DNA from: Labrys monachus
Lineage (GTDB): Bacteria > Pseudomonadota > Alphaproteobacteria > Rhizobiales > Labraceae
DNA: 64,000 nucleotides
Assembly: GCF_030814655.1 (NCBI RefSeq)
Contig: NZ_JAUSVK010000001.1
Span: 1,693,501 to 1,757,500, forward strand
Direction: 5' to 3'
This document shows positions 25,838-34,556 of this stretch, piece by piece (position 1 is the first letter of the stretch; every line of letters begins with the position of its first letter). The position numbers and the translations under genes are program-made. The notes under the pieces were generated by a model, which was not told the DNA's origin, made no database searches, and saw only the letters and a program-made list of their open reading frames with translations.

Positions 25838-27106
25838 CAGGCTGCGGAAATTCACTACCCGAAGCGCGAGCGATCTGATTCACTGATTGTTGTGGATTGC
25901 TTGGAGGGGCTGATGCGCGGATCGGATGAACAGACGGGTGCGCTCTTTAGTTATCAGAGCCCTGAATCGCTTGTTCCTCGCGATCATCCGCTACGTGCCA
26001 TCCGCCTTGTGGTGAACGCGGCTCTCGAACGGTTGTCCGAGCCGTTCTCGAAGCTCTATTCGCCGTATGGCCGCGCCTCGATCGCACCGGAGAAACTGCT
26101 GCGGGCCTTGTTGGTGCAGGCCTTCTTCGGCATCCGTTCCGAGCGCCAGCTCATGGAGCAGGTGCGCTACAACATGCTGTTCCGCTGGTTCATCGGCCTG
26201 TCGATGGATGCGCCGATCTGGGATGTGACGGTGTTCACCAAGAACCGCGACCGGCTTTTGGAGGGCGACATCGCGCGGGAATTTCTGCTTGCGATCCTGG
26301 CCGATCCGCAGGTCAAGCCCTTGCTGTCGAGCGAGCATTTTTCGGTGGACGGCACGCTGATCGCCGCCTGGGCGTCGATGAAGAGCTTTCAGCCCAAGGA
26401 TGGCAGCGGGTCACCGCCCGGGCCGGGCCGCAATGGCGAGCGCGATTTCCGGGGCGAGAAGCGCTCCAACGAGACCCATGAGAGCACCACCGACCCGGAT
26501 GCCCGGCTTTATCGCAAGGCGGACGGCCAGCCCGCCAAGCTGGCCTATCTCGGCCATGTCCTCATGGAGAACCGCAACGGCCTCATCGTCGATGCCGAAC
26601 TGACGAAGGCCACCGGCTGGGCCGAGCGGGCGGCGGCCGAGGCGATGATCGAGGACGCCGCGCCGGCCGGCCGTGTCACCCTGGGCGCCGACAAGGCCTA
26701 TGACGTCGCTGCGCATGTGGCCAGGTTGCGCGCTCTCGGCGTGACGCCGCATGTCGCGCAGAACGCCACCAACCGCCGGTCAGCCATCGATCGGCGCACG
26801 ACACGCCACCCCGGATATGCCCTCAGCCAGACGATCCGCAAACGCATCGAAGAGCCGTTCGGCTGGATCAAGGAAGCCGGCGGCTTCCGGCAAACAAAAC
26901 ACCGAGGCCAAGAACGGGTCGGATGGATGTTCACTCTCAGAGCCGCAGCCTACAACCTCATCCGACTTCCCAAACTCTTCGCAACGACTTGAACCGGAAT
27001 ACCGGAAAAACGCATCGATACCCGATCCAAATCCGTCAGAAATCCCACTCCAACTGCATGAGCAAAAACGAAAATCACCTATACAGATGTCAATTTCCGC
27101 AGCCTG
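25838..27106 (+). mobile_element. Complete IS5-type insertion sequence
   Basis: The 15-base terminal inverted repeat CAGGCTGCGGAAATT at 25838-25852 is exact in inverse at 27092-27106. Both ends are flanked by TTAG (25834-25837 and 27107-27110), a 4-bp target duplication of the YTAR type used by the IS5 group. The 1269-bp element holds one transposase gene. Its intact ends, duplication and gene suggest recent insertion. Confidence 0.92.
25913..26992 (+). CDS. IS5-family DDE transposase
   Basis: 359 aa from the ATG at 25913, with GGAGGGG upstream. The N-terminal DUF772-type domain (PRDHPLRAIRLVVNAAL ... LLRALLVQAFFGIRSERQLMEQ) binds DNA. The catalytic region shows Asp in HFSVDGTLIAAW, Asp in GADKAYD and Glu in RIEEPFGWIKE. 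The C-terminus LRAAAYNLIRLPKL is typical. The gene looks intact. Confidence 0.93.
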   Translation: MRGSDEQTGALFSYQSPESLVPRDHPLRAIRLVVNAALERLSEPFSKLYSPYGRASIAPEKLLRALLVQAFFGIRSERQLMEQVRYNMLFRWFIGLSMDAPIWDVTVFTKNRDRLLEGDIAREFLLAILADPQVKPLLSSEHFSVDGTLIAAWASMKSFQPKDGSGSPPGPGRNGERDFRGEKRSNETHESTTDPDARLYRKADGQPAKLAYLGHVLMENRNGLIVDAELTKATGWAERAAAEAMIEDAAPAGRVTLGADKAYDVAAHVARLRALGVTPHVAQNATNRRSAIDRRTTRHPGYALSQTIRKRIEEPFGWIKEAGGFRQTKHRGQERVGWMFTLRAAAYNLIRLPKLFATT

Positions 27107-27110
27107 TTAG

Positions 27111-27595
27111 CGCACGCTTGATCTTGGACCTCGACCGTTGCCATCGCTCGTCCCGGCAATCGAGGAGGCGGAGGCCAGGACAAGGCGGCAACCGGCGACT
27201 TGGGAACAAGCCCGGCTATGACAACCGGATGAGGGCCTGGACTTCGCCAATTGAAATGCGGTTTTGAGCTGTCTGCGTCGAGGTTCGGACCTCCATCCCC
27301 CTGCGGGGACCTCAAACGGGAGAAGGCGGCCGATTATCGTATCCCGGCGCCTCGCCGCACGCATTCGCGCTCCTCCGAGCCGGAGCCCCGCCGTCATCGC
27401 AACGGCAAGGGGGTCGGCTATGAGAAGGCCGGGGTGGAAATCAGGTGCCGCAACGGCCCATCATGGCGGTGAAGCCCACGAAGCGATATCGAATGGCAAT
27501 TGCAGAGACGAACCCGCAAGATGACGGGTGCCGGCAATATACGGGGCCCGGCGGTCATCCCATGCGTCGTCGAAGGAAGAGGAGCAGGAGAAGGC
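27111..27595. other. Intergenic stretch, no gene seen
   Basis: About 490 bases between the IS and the next gene. It contains degenerate rhizobial-repeat wording (tcgtcccggcaa, acaagcccggctatgac) but no frame with a ribosome site until 27596. Confidence 0.4.
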
Positions 27596-28108
27596 ATGGC
27601 GGGCAAAGCGTTCACGACGATACTGGTTCAAGCGGCGCTTCTGTTTTCCACGCCCTTACTCGGGCAAACCGCCGGGGCCGATCTTTTGAAGACGCTGCAG
27701 GATCGATACGACGAAATCCACGCGGCCGTGCTCGCACGCAATGAAAATCTCATCAAGTCGATCGTGTCTCCGGAGTATCAGGACATCGATACCTCCGGAA
27801 AAACAAAAAGTCGCGATGAATGGCTGACGAGTATAGAGAAGATCGATGTCAGTATCGAGAAGGCTGGAGGGACAACGGTCACATCGGTCCATCAAGACGG
27901 CTCTACCGTCTTCGTGAAGCAAAATTACAACATGCGGGCTACGAGAATGATTCAGGGCGCTTCGCATGACGTGGCAATTGAAGCGACGTCATCGGATACG
28001 TGGAGCTCAGGGGACAAAGGTTTGATCCTCATGCGCTCGGAGACGGATGAAATCTCGGTCAAACTGGACGGCACGTTGGTAAAGCACAGCGTAGCGCACA
28101 GGACTTGA
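27596..28108 (+). CDS. Secreted NTF2/SnoaL-like (DUF4440-type) protein
   Basis: 170 aa from the ATG at 27596, with AGGAG upstream. A signal peptide (TTILVQAALLFSTPLLGQ) precedes LLKTLQDRYDEIHAAVLARNENLIKSIVSPEYQDIDTSGKTKSRDEWL, the characteristic start of a DUF4440/SnoaL cone-shaped fold. Such proteins are often binding or scaffolding domains. No catalytic residues are evident. Its composition is less GC-rich than the surroundings. Confidence 0.75.
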   Translation: MAGKAFTTILVQAALLFSTPLLGQTAGADLLKTLQDRYDEIHAAVLARNENLIKSIVSPEYQDIDTSGKTKSRDEWLTSIEKIDVSIEKAGGTTVTSVHQDGSTVFVKQNYNMRATRMIQGASHDVAIEATSSDTWSSGDKGLILMRSETDEISVKLDGTLVKHSVAHRT

Positions 28109-28162
28109 GGCGATTCAGAGCTGGCGCATCAGCCCAGGATCTTCCCCCCGCTCCCCGTCGAA

Positions 28163-28927
28163 CTAAAGCCGCTTCAAAGCCTCCGCCACGCCGATGAAGC
28201 GATAGCTCTCCGTCGCCAGGCCGGCTTCGTCGAGCAGGGCCCGGCGGCGCGCGATCGCCCGTTCGCGGTCGGCGGGCGTGGTGTCGCCCCGGCGCAGCTC
28301 GATCCAGTCGTGATAGGAGGTGTCACTCTCCTTGAGCAAGGGCGAGCCGCTGCCCGTCGGCTTCGGCTGAGGCTCCCCCGCCAGCTTGAGCACGCGGCCG
28401 GGGTTGTGCTCGGTGCGCAGATCGGTGCCGCTGATGGTGAAATCGGGCGCGTCGACCCGGCCGCCGGCACTGTAGACGACGGCCGAGACGATGCGGTCGA
28501 GCGCCGCGTCCTCTTCCTTGGGGCGGTGCTCGATGTCGCGGGGCGGGCGATCCGGCAAAGCGAGGCGGGTGATGCCGCGGTCGTTGACGGCATCGAGCAG
28601 CACGCGATGATCTCCGTCGAGGATCGCCTCGCGCCGCGCCGGCCAGAAATCGAACGGCGCATGCGCCCCGAAGCCGCGCCCGCGATGCAGCGCATAGATC
28701 TCCGGATAGACCTTGCGCTCCGCGCGCCGGCTGGGCCTGGCATCGTAGAACAAGGTGGTGGCGAGCTGGATCAGGAGCGCGGCGCCGAGGCCGCCGAACG
28801 GCTCGTCGATGACGATGCCGAAGCGATCATGCGGCTGCCAATCGGGAAACACGGCCTCAGGCGAGGCCGGCGCCCCGCCGCGCCGGATCGCGAGCATGGC
28901 GGTGGTGACGAGATGGGCCATGTGCAT
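28163..28927 (-). CDS. Conserved hypothetical protein
   Basis: 254 aa, ATG at 28927 (a second ATG two codons later is possible). It begins with a short hydrophobic part, then FPDWQPHDRFGIVIDEPFGGLGAALLIQLATTLFYDARP, and continues as a soluble protein with FDFWPARREAILDGDHRVLLDAVNDRGITRLALPDRP. I do not recognise the family. Codon use is normal for this genome, so it is likely a real gene. Confidence 0.6.
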   Translation of the reverse strand: MHMAHLVTTAMLAIRRGGAPASPEAVFPDWQPHDRFGIVIDEPFGGLGAALLIQLATTLFYDARPSRRAERKVYPEIYALHRGRGFGAHAPFDFWPARREAILDGDHRVLLDAVNDRGITRLALPDRPPRDIEHRPKEEDAALDRIVSAVVYSAGGRVDAPDFTISGTDLRTEHNPGRVLKLAGEPQPKPTGSGSPLLKESDTSYHDWIELRRGDTTPADRERAIARRRALLDEAGLATESYRFIGVAEALKRL

Positions 28928-29055
28928 GGGGGAGGGGCGCCCGGATTGGATTGTGAAAGACGTGAAATTGTGTGGCGATTCTGCTGAAGAATAAAGTGAC
29001 GATATCCGCGACCCGGCTCCCCGAAAGAAGAGGAAAAACCTGCGCCGTTCCGGCC

Positions 29056-29336
29056 CTACGCCAATCCACGGCCTTGCGCAGGTTGGGCGGCACGCAGCGA
29101 CTTCAACTCGTCGATCGCTCGGCCCAAGGCCGCCCGCGCCGTGAGCAGGTCATGGCGCGCCTGGAGGTCGAGCCAGAATTCCGGCGAGGTGCCGAGCTGC
29201 AGTGCCGTATCGGCGGTGATGCCTGACTCTTCCTTCGCGATGCGCTCGATCCGCATGCGCCCAGCGGAACCGGGAATTCCTCGCGCAGCATCTCGCCCGG
29301 GTGCATCGGCGGCAAGGTTGCAACGATCTCGGTCAT
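29056..29336 (-). pseudogene. HigA-type antitoxin gene with internal deletion
   Basis: From 29336 the frame reads MTEIVATLPPMHPGEMLREEF then PVPLG, the start of HigA. The next HigA element (helix-turn-helix, roughly LSxYxLAKALGVPxx) is missing, and the family C-terminus RIERIAKEESGITADTALQL, GTSPEFWLDLQARHDL follows in a different frame up to 29056. A deletion of about 40 bases removed the DNA-binding helix and shifted the frame; RYF is also missing before GTSPEF. No HigB toxin is adjacent. This is a dead toxin-antitoxin relic. Confidence 0.8.
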
Positions 29337-29577
29337 GACGATCGTTCTGTCTGACAATCGAGGTTTCGATAATGATGGATCGGCCATTGCGCCTCCGATC
29401 ACACCATGTCGCCTGACCGTCCCTGCCTCAATTCAAGGGTGCACTCCAGCATAGGAATTACGGTGACCAAGCAGAATGGCGGTTATGCTCATTAAAATCC
29501 GCCTGTATCTTTATTGTCACATCTTTCCGATGCGGCAAGTGCCATAGATAAAAAATTGAATTCCCTTGGAGAATGAC

Positions 29578-30336
29578 ATGAAATTTCTACCGCTTGCGGC
29601 CGTTCTGTTGCTCTCATCGACCGCAGCGTTTGCTGCCGATCTGGCGCCCCAGGCGGCAGAGCCGATCGCCCCGATCGTAGCGCCGTTCAGCTGGACCGGC
29701 CTCTATGCCGGCATCAACGGGGGCTATGCTTTCGGTACCCGCCGTGACGCAAATATGACCGAGGCCCTGGGTGGCAGCCCGGAGAACACGTTCAAATATG
29801 GAAGCCTGTCACAAAAAGGAGGCTTCGGAGGCATTCAGGCCGGCTATAACCAGCAGTATGGGAATTTTGTCCTTGGCTTGGAAGCCGATATTGAAGGGGC
29901 TGCGATCGACGGAAAGGCATCGAGGTTTAACAACCACAACGGCAGTACCGTATCGACCAAGGACAATGTCAACTGGTTCGGAACGGTTCGCCCTCGTATT
30001 GGCTACGCGTTTGACAACATCCTGATCTATGCTACCGGCGGCGTTGCCTTCGGCGGCGTAAGGTACGGCCAGGATTACTACCAGCGCGATGTTCTCATAT
30101 ACACGGCGAACTCGCGTGACAGCAGCACCAAAGTTGGCTTTGTTCTCGGTGCGGGCGTTGAGTACGCAATCAATGACCATTGGAGCGCCAAGCTCGAATA
30201 TCAGTATATCGATCTGGGAACCTCGAAGGCTTCCGCGCCTGAGATAACCGGGCCGACTGTGACGGGCTACAGCATCAATGGTAAAATGCGCACGGACTTC
30301 AGCACCATCCGTCTGGGCCTGAACTACAGGTTCTGA
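29578..30336 (+). CDS. Outer membrane beta-barrel protein (Omp25/RopB type)
   Basis: 252 aa from the ATG at 29578, with GGAG upstream. A signal peptide ends TAAFAADL, followed by a proline-rich linker (PIAPIVAPF) and SWTGLYAGINGGYAFG, the usual first strand of the Omp25 family. Repeated strands (FGGIQAGYNQQYGNFVLGLEADIEGA, ILIYATGGVAFGGV, VGFVLGAGVEYAINDHWSAKLEYQYIDLG) end in the terminal Phe needed for outer-membrane insertion. A 240-base region upstream should hold its promoter. Confidence 0.92.
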   Translation: MKFLPLAAVLLLSSTAAFAADLAPQAAEPIAPIVAPFSWTGLYAGINGGYAFGTRRDANMTEALGGSPENTFKYGSLSQKGGFGGIQAGYNQQYGNFVLGLEADIEGAAIDGKASRFNNHNGSTVSTKDNVNWFGTVRPRIGYAFDNILIYATGGVAFGGVRYGQDYYQRDVLIYTANSRDSSTKVGFVLGAGVEYAINDHWSAKLEYQYIDLGTSKASAPEITGPTVTGYSINGKMRTDFSTIRLGLNYRF

Positions 30337-30344
30337 GAGGCTGT

Positions 30345-30660
30345 TTGAGACGTGCGGCCATGCGGACGCCGTCATACCCGGCGGCCTCCGCATTCCCGCC
30401 CGTTCCATCCTTCGGCCGCCGCTTCGAGCCGCGCCGGGAAGTCCGCATCGCCGAGCGGGCGAAGCCCCCGCGTCGGGGCCGCGGGCGAACGGGTCGGCGA
30501 TGCGCGGCAGGCGCTGCAGGACCGAGGCGATGTCGGTGATCCCATCGTCGGTGCCGTCGATGAGCGCGCGCGTGCTGGCCCAGCGCCAGTCAACGGCCTC
30601 CGGCACCAGGCCGGCCCGCACCGGGTTGAGAGCGATATAGCGCAGGGCGGCGAGCACATG
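30345..30660 (-). pseudogene. RAYT (REP-associated tyrosine transposase) C-terminal relic 1
   Basis: Read from 30657 the frame gives LAALRYIALNPVRAGLVPEA then VDWRWASTRALIDGTDDGIT, the C-terminal segment of RAYT proteins, followed by ADPFARGPDAG. It then shifts frame (DADFPARLEAAAEGW). The catalytic HUH part is absent. Related relics lie at 32132 and 59778. It abuts the truncated AHSA1 gene. Confidence 0.8.
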
Positions 30661-30661
30661 C

Positions 30662-30952
30662 GGCTACATCTTCGGGCGCGACCCAGAGAATCCCGAGGTG
30701 TTTTCAGGACATTATCTGGAGGTGGATGCGCCCTCGCGGCTGGTCCTCACCCAGGTCTATGAGCGGATGGCCGACGCCGGCGAGGCTGTCGTGACGGTCA
30801 TTTTCGAGGAGAGCCAGGGTACGACCCGTCTGACGCTGCACCAGCTCTTCCCGAGCCGGGAAGCGCTGGAAGGCGCGCTGGCCAACGGGATGGAGGCGGG
30901 CATGCGCGTGACGCTCGATCAGCTCGACACGCTGGCCGCCTCGATGCGCTGA
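30662..30952 (+). pseudogene. AHSA1/SRPBCC-domain protein, 5'-truncated
   Basis: The open frame reads GYIFGRDPENPEVFSGHYLE, VDAPSRLVLTQVYERMAD ... GTTRLTLHQLFPSREALEGA ... LDQLDTLAASMR, the second half of an AHSA1 (Hsp90-activator-like) ligand-binding domain. The first half is missing and the frame begins where the RAYT relic ends, so the insertion or its recombination removed the 5' end. Confidence 0.75.
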
Positions 30953-31118
30953 CGCGGATGGCAGGTGGCTGTTCGCTTCCGAGGCACCGCCTGCCGGTCT
31001 TGCGGCGACTGTCAGGGTTATTCCCCAAAATCGGGCAGAGAGGGCGCCCACGCGGTCATGGTAATTTTAGTCTATAGTGCTCCATGGGATAGAGGAAAAA
31101 ACTGTAAGAGAGGAATTT

Positions 31119-31973
31119 ATGCCGTTTAACCAATACGGATTTCAAGAAGTCGAGTATGGCTTTCATTTTCGTCAATATGCGACGCCTTTCCTCGTTGAGG
31201 GAAACGTGGAAAATAATCGTTATTTTACACATGAGGCCCAGCAGAATCATGTGTTTTCTATAAACAACGCCCTATTTGAACTCGTTTCAGATGCTTTATC
31301 TATTCTTTCAATTGTATCGTTTAGCAAAGACAGCGGATACTATTTCAAGTATGGTGTCATGCGCCGGTTGCGGATGATCGATTCATCTTTCAGGAGTTTT
31401 CAGAGCGTTATCACGCCAGATCGGACACGCCCCTTGTCTTCAGAGGAGTCCAGCAGCGTTTGCCGTGACCTAAACTCAATCTATATCGATATTCTCGGTT
31501 TGCTTGATAACTATGCTTGGACCATGGTTTGGCAAATAGGTAGTGCGGCAACCCGCTCTGCCGATCCCTTTGCTATCGGCCTCTTTAAGCCAATCTTTGC
31601 GGCCGATGCCGCCCTGGGGCCGATGGCCGACATACTTCAACCTTTTAGGGAGTGGGAGAGGGATGTAAAGACGCGCCGTAATCCGGCAGCGCACCGTATG
31701 CCACTTTATGTGCCGCCGACGGCCTTGACGCCCGGCGATGTAGCTGAATTTGAACGTCTCGAGACATTAACTTCGGCGGCTCTTCGAGCTCAAGAATTTG
31801 AGAAGCTTGACGGCTTGCGAGAGGCAAAGCAGCGTCTTGGCGTACTTGTTCCAAGGTTTCTGCACCACCCCGAAGGTCCGGTAGTAGATATCTTTCCAAC
31901 GTTACCCGAAGATATTGGTCTTGCAGTGAAAATAGGACGCATTGCGCAGATTTTTCTCCGCGAACAAGGGTAA
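31119..31973 (+). CDS. Hypothetical protein with HEPN-like RNPAAH motif
   Basis: 284 aa from the ATG at 31119, which has AGAGAGG upstream. It is clearly more AT-rich than its neighbours, suggesting transfer. The protein is mostly helical and contains WERDVKTRRNPAAHRMPLYVPP, where R187-N188-x3-H192 fits the Rx4-6H catalytic motif of HEPN ribonucleases. Many HEPN proteins are toxins or defence effectors. No partner antitoxin or nucleotidyltransferase is next to it. The HEPN assignment rests on the motif and helical context only. Confidence 0.6.
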   Translation: MPFNQYGFQEVEYGFHFRQYATPFLVEGNVENNRYFTHEAQQNHVFSINNALFELVSDALSILSIVSFSKDSGYYFKYGVMRRLRMIDSSFRSFQSVITPDRTRPLSSEESSSVCRDLNSIYIDILGLLDNYAWTMVWQIGSAATRSADPFAIGLFKPIFAADAALGPMADILQPFREWERDVKTRRNPAAHRMPLYVPPTALTPGDVAEFERLETLTSAALRAQEFEKLDGLREAKQRLGVLVPRFLHHPEGPVVDIFPTLPEDIGLAVKIGRIAQIFLREQG

Positions 31974-32131
31974 ATTCCGCGCGTCTACAAGGGACAATCG
32001 AGATTGATTCTCGGTTCGGCGTATCAGTATCATCAATTTCTGAGAGAAGTTGTACCCCTTTCTCTTCGGCGTCGCGCTCGCGCTGTATTACGGTAGCATT
32101 GCACGTTATTCGTCCGCCCCTTCCTCCGTAT

Positions 32132-32350
32132 TCATGCCCGTCCCGCCCCGTCCTCCGGCCTCTGGCCGCGCCGCGCCATGGCTAGCGTACGGCCCGTCGC
32201 GGCCTCGATCCGCGCCGGGAAGCCGGTATCGCCGAGCGGGCGGCCGATGGTTTCGGCGCGGCGCAGGCGGGCGAACCCCTCCTCGTCGGGGCCCGGGCCG
32301 AGCAGGTCGGCGAAGCGCGGCATGCGCTGCAGGGCAGGGGCGGTGTCGGT
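32132..32350 (-). pseudogene. RAYT C-terminal relic 2
   Basis: The minus strand reads MPRFADLLGPGPDEEGFARL, RRAETIGRPLGDTGFPARIE, AATGRTLAMARRGQRPED, the tail region of RAYT proteins and very close to relic 3 at 59778. The upstream transposase part is missing and the reading frame is broken around 32325. Confidence 0.75.
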
Positions 32351-32408
32351 GATACGGCAATGGGGTAGAGTGTCGCCGTGATTCCTCCCAACCGGCCGTC
32401 ATTTTCCC

Positions 32409-33050
32409 ATGTCCAGCGATATCCTCCCCCTCAATGCCCTGGAAGCCCGCGTCCTGGGCTGCCTGATCGAGAAGCAGCTGCTGACGCCGGACGCCTATCC
32501 GCTGACGCTCAACCTGCTCCAGGCCGCGACGAACCAGAAGACGTCGCGCGAGCCGGTGATGGCGCTCGACGCGGCGGAAATCGGCCGCACGCTCGTCTCC
32601 CTGGAGGGGAAGGGACTGGCGCGCCGAGCCCTGGGCTCGCGCGCGGAACGCTTCGAGCACCTCGCGGGGCAGGTCTACAGGCTGACCAAGCCGCAATCGG
32701 CCCTGCTCTCGATCATGCTCCTGCGCGGGCCGCAAACCCTGAACGAGCTGCAGACGCGAACCGAGCGCATGGCGAGCTTCGGCTCGGCCGGCGAGATCAT
32801 GCCGGAGCTGGACCTGCTCGCCAGCGCGCATCCGCCGCTGGTCAAGGAGATCGGCCGGGCCCCCGGCCAGCGCGAGGACCGCTACGCGCATCTGCTCTGC
32901 GGCGATGTGGACGTCGCCGCGATCGCGACCGCCGCGCCGCGCGCAGCCGCACCGCCGGTCCCGGCCCTCGCCGCGCTCGAGGAGCGCCTCCGGGCGCTGG
33001 AGGAAGAGGTGGCCGAGCTGAAGGCCCGGCTCGACGCGGTGGGAGGGTGA
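32409..33050 (+). CDS. yceH: YceH family (UPF0502/DUF480) protein
   Basis: 213 aa, the normal length. LPLNALEARVLGCLIEKQLL, TPDAYPLTLNLLQAATNQKTSREPVM and LRGPQTLNELQTRTERMASF are diagnostic of the two tandem winged helices of DUF480. A C-terminal coiled coil (ALEERLRALEEEVAELKARLD) closes it. The family is probably DNA-binding, but its cellular role is unresolved. Confidence 0.92.
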   Translation: MSSDILPLNALEARVLGCLIEKQLLTPDAYPLTLNLLQAATNQKTSREPVMALDAAEIGRTLVSLEGKGLARRALGSRAERFEHLAGQVYRLTKPQSALLSIMLLRGPQTLNELQTRTERMASFGSAGEIMPELDLLASAHPPLVKEIGRAPGQREDRYAHLLCGDVDVAAIATAAPRAAAPPVPALAALEERLRALEEEVAELKARLDAVGG

Positions 33051-33105
33051 CCGGCAGGGCCGGGGGCGTGCAAATGAATGCACCGCCACCCAAAGGCTGC
33101 CGCGA

Positions 33106-34296
33106 TCACGTGACCCGTGATTTCGCCTGGTATTTCGGATCCCGCCAGAGCCCATCGCCGATCACGCGGCCAAGGATGTCCGCCGCACGCAGAATGTCCT
33201 CCCGTCCCAGATAGAGCGGCGTGAGGCCGAAGCGCATGATGTCGGGCGCGCGGAAGTCGCCGATCACGCCCTGGTCAATGAGCGCCCGGATCGCAGCATA
33301 GCCCTGCGCGAAGGCGAAAGAGACCTGCGAGCCGCGTTCGGCCGCCGCGCGCGGCGAGACCAGCGTCAGCTGCGGGCAACGAGCCTCGACCTCGCGGATG
33401 AAGAGCTCCGAGAGCTCGATCGAAGCGGCACGAATCTCGGCCATGTCGATGCCGTCCCAGGCATCCATCGCCGCGTCCAGGATCGAGAGCTGGACGATCG
33501 GCGGCGTGCCGACGCGCAGCCGCTCAGTCGACATCGCCGGCCGGTATGCGGCCTCCATTGCGAAAGGATCATCATGCCCCATCCATCCCGCAAGCGCCGG
33601 CCGAACCTCGCCCACGATGTCGGGGCGGGCATAGATGAAGGCCGGCGCGCCGGGGCCGCCGTTGAGGAACTTATAGGTGCAGCCGACGGCGAATTCCGCC
33701 CCGCTCGCCGCGAGGTCCACCGGCATCGCGCCGGCGCTGTGGGCGAGGTCCCAGATCATCACCGCGCCGGCCGCCTGCGCGCGCCGCGTGATCGCGGCCA
33801 TGTCGTGCATCCGGCCGGTGCGAAAATCGACCTGGGTGAGCAGCACCGCGGCGACGTCTTCGGTGATCGCGCCGGCCACCGCCGCCGGCGCCGGAGTGCG
33901 CAGCTCGTAGCCTCCGCCAATGGTGTCGATCAGGCCCTGCGCCATGTAGAGGTCGGTCGGAAAGTTGCCGCTGTCCGACAGTATCACCTTCCGCCCGGGG
34001 CGCATCCTCAGAGCGGCAGCGAGCGCCTGGTAGACTTTGATCGACAGCGTATCACCAGTCGCCACCGAACCCGCCGGAGCCCCGATCAGCCGGGCGATGC
34101 GGTCGCCCACGCGCCGTGGCAGCGAAATCCAGTCGGCGGTATTCCAGGCCCGGATCAGCTCGCCGCCCCACTCGCCGCGGATCACGGCAAGCGCACGCTC
34201 GGCCGCGCCCTTCGGCAGCGGCCCGAGCGAGTTGCCGTCGAGGTAGATCACCCCCCCGGGCAGGTCGAACCGATCTTTGCAGGGCAACAGCGTCAT
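33106..34296 (-). CDS. kynU: Kynureninase
   Basis: 396 aa. An N-terminal VIYLDGNSLGPLPKG, then LSDSGNFPTDLYMAQGL, the PLP-binding CTYKFLNGGPGAPAF with its Schiff-base lysine, and GWMGHDDPF identify kynureninase. It cleaves kynurenine to anthranilate and alanine. It is divergent from the formamidase at 34557, the preceding enzyme of the pathway, across a 260-base shared promoter. Confidence 0.94.
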   Translation of the reverse strand: MTLLPCKDRFDLPGGVIYLDGNSLGPLPKGAAERALAVIRGEWGGELIRAWNTADWISLPRRVGDRIARLIGAPAGSVATGDTLSIKVYQALAAALRMRPGRKVILSDSGNFPTDLYMAQGLIDTIGGGYELRTPAPAAVAGAITEDVAAVLLTQVDFRTGRMHDMAAITRRAQAAGAVMIWDLAHSAGAMPVDLAASGAEFAVGCTYKFLNGGPGAPAFIYARPDIVGEVRPALAGWMGHDDPFAMEAAYRPAMSTERLRVGTPPIVQLSILDAAMDAWDGIDMAEIRAASIELSELFIREVEARCPQLTLVSPRAAAERGSQVSFAFAQGYAAIRALIDQGVIGDFRAPDIMRFGLTPLYLGREDILRAADILGRVIGDGLWRDPKYQAKSRVT

Positions 34297-34480
34297 GGTC
34301 GAAACTCTCCGTACAGATGCCAGAACTGAGGGAACCGGGCGCCTTCAGAGCCTGGGTCGTATGCATCGCCAGTCATGTCGTTCTCCGCTCGACGCGGCGC
34401 GCCGATGCCCTGCGGCCCAGGAGCCGCGCGGCGCCGGGCCGATCGGCCCTTCATCGTCCGATCTGCAGCGCGCAAATTCA

Positions 34481-34494
34481 TTTCAAGCTTGAAA
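34481..34494. promoter_or_regulatory. Palindromic operator candidate in the kynurenine promoter region
   Basis: TTTCAAGCTTGAAA is a perfect 14-base palindrome about 62 bases before the formamidase ATG. A near copy, TTCAAGCATGAA, lies at 35541-35552. A dimeric regulator (not encoded in the window) could use it. Confidence 0.5.
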
Positions 34495-34556
34495 CATATC
34501 TGCGGCAACTCTAGCCATGGGACCGGCTCGATCCGGCGAGAGCGGGGAGATTCGAT

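Noticed and set aside
24913-25878. 321-aa frame in the gene-free stretch
   Set aside because: Low-complexity Pro/Arg/Gly sequence, no start signal and no conserved pattern; several overlapping frames are equally open.
30698-30952. 84-aa frame from a GTG as a complete gene
   Set aside because: The conserved AHSA1 sequence continues upstream of the GTG to the RAYT junction, so this is a truncated gene and not a small intact one.
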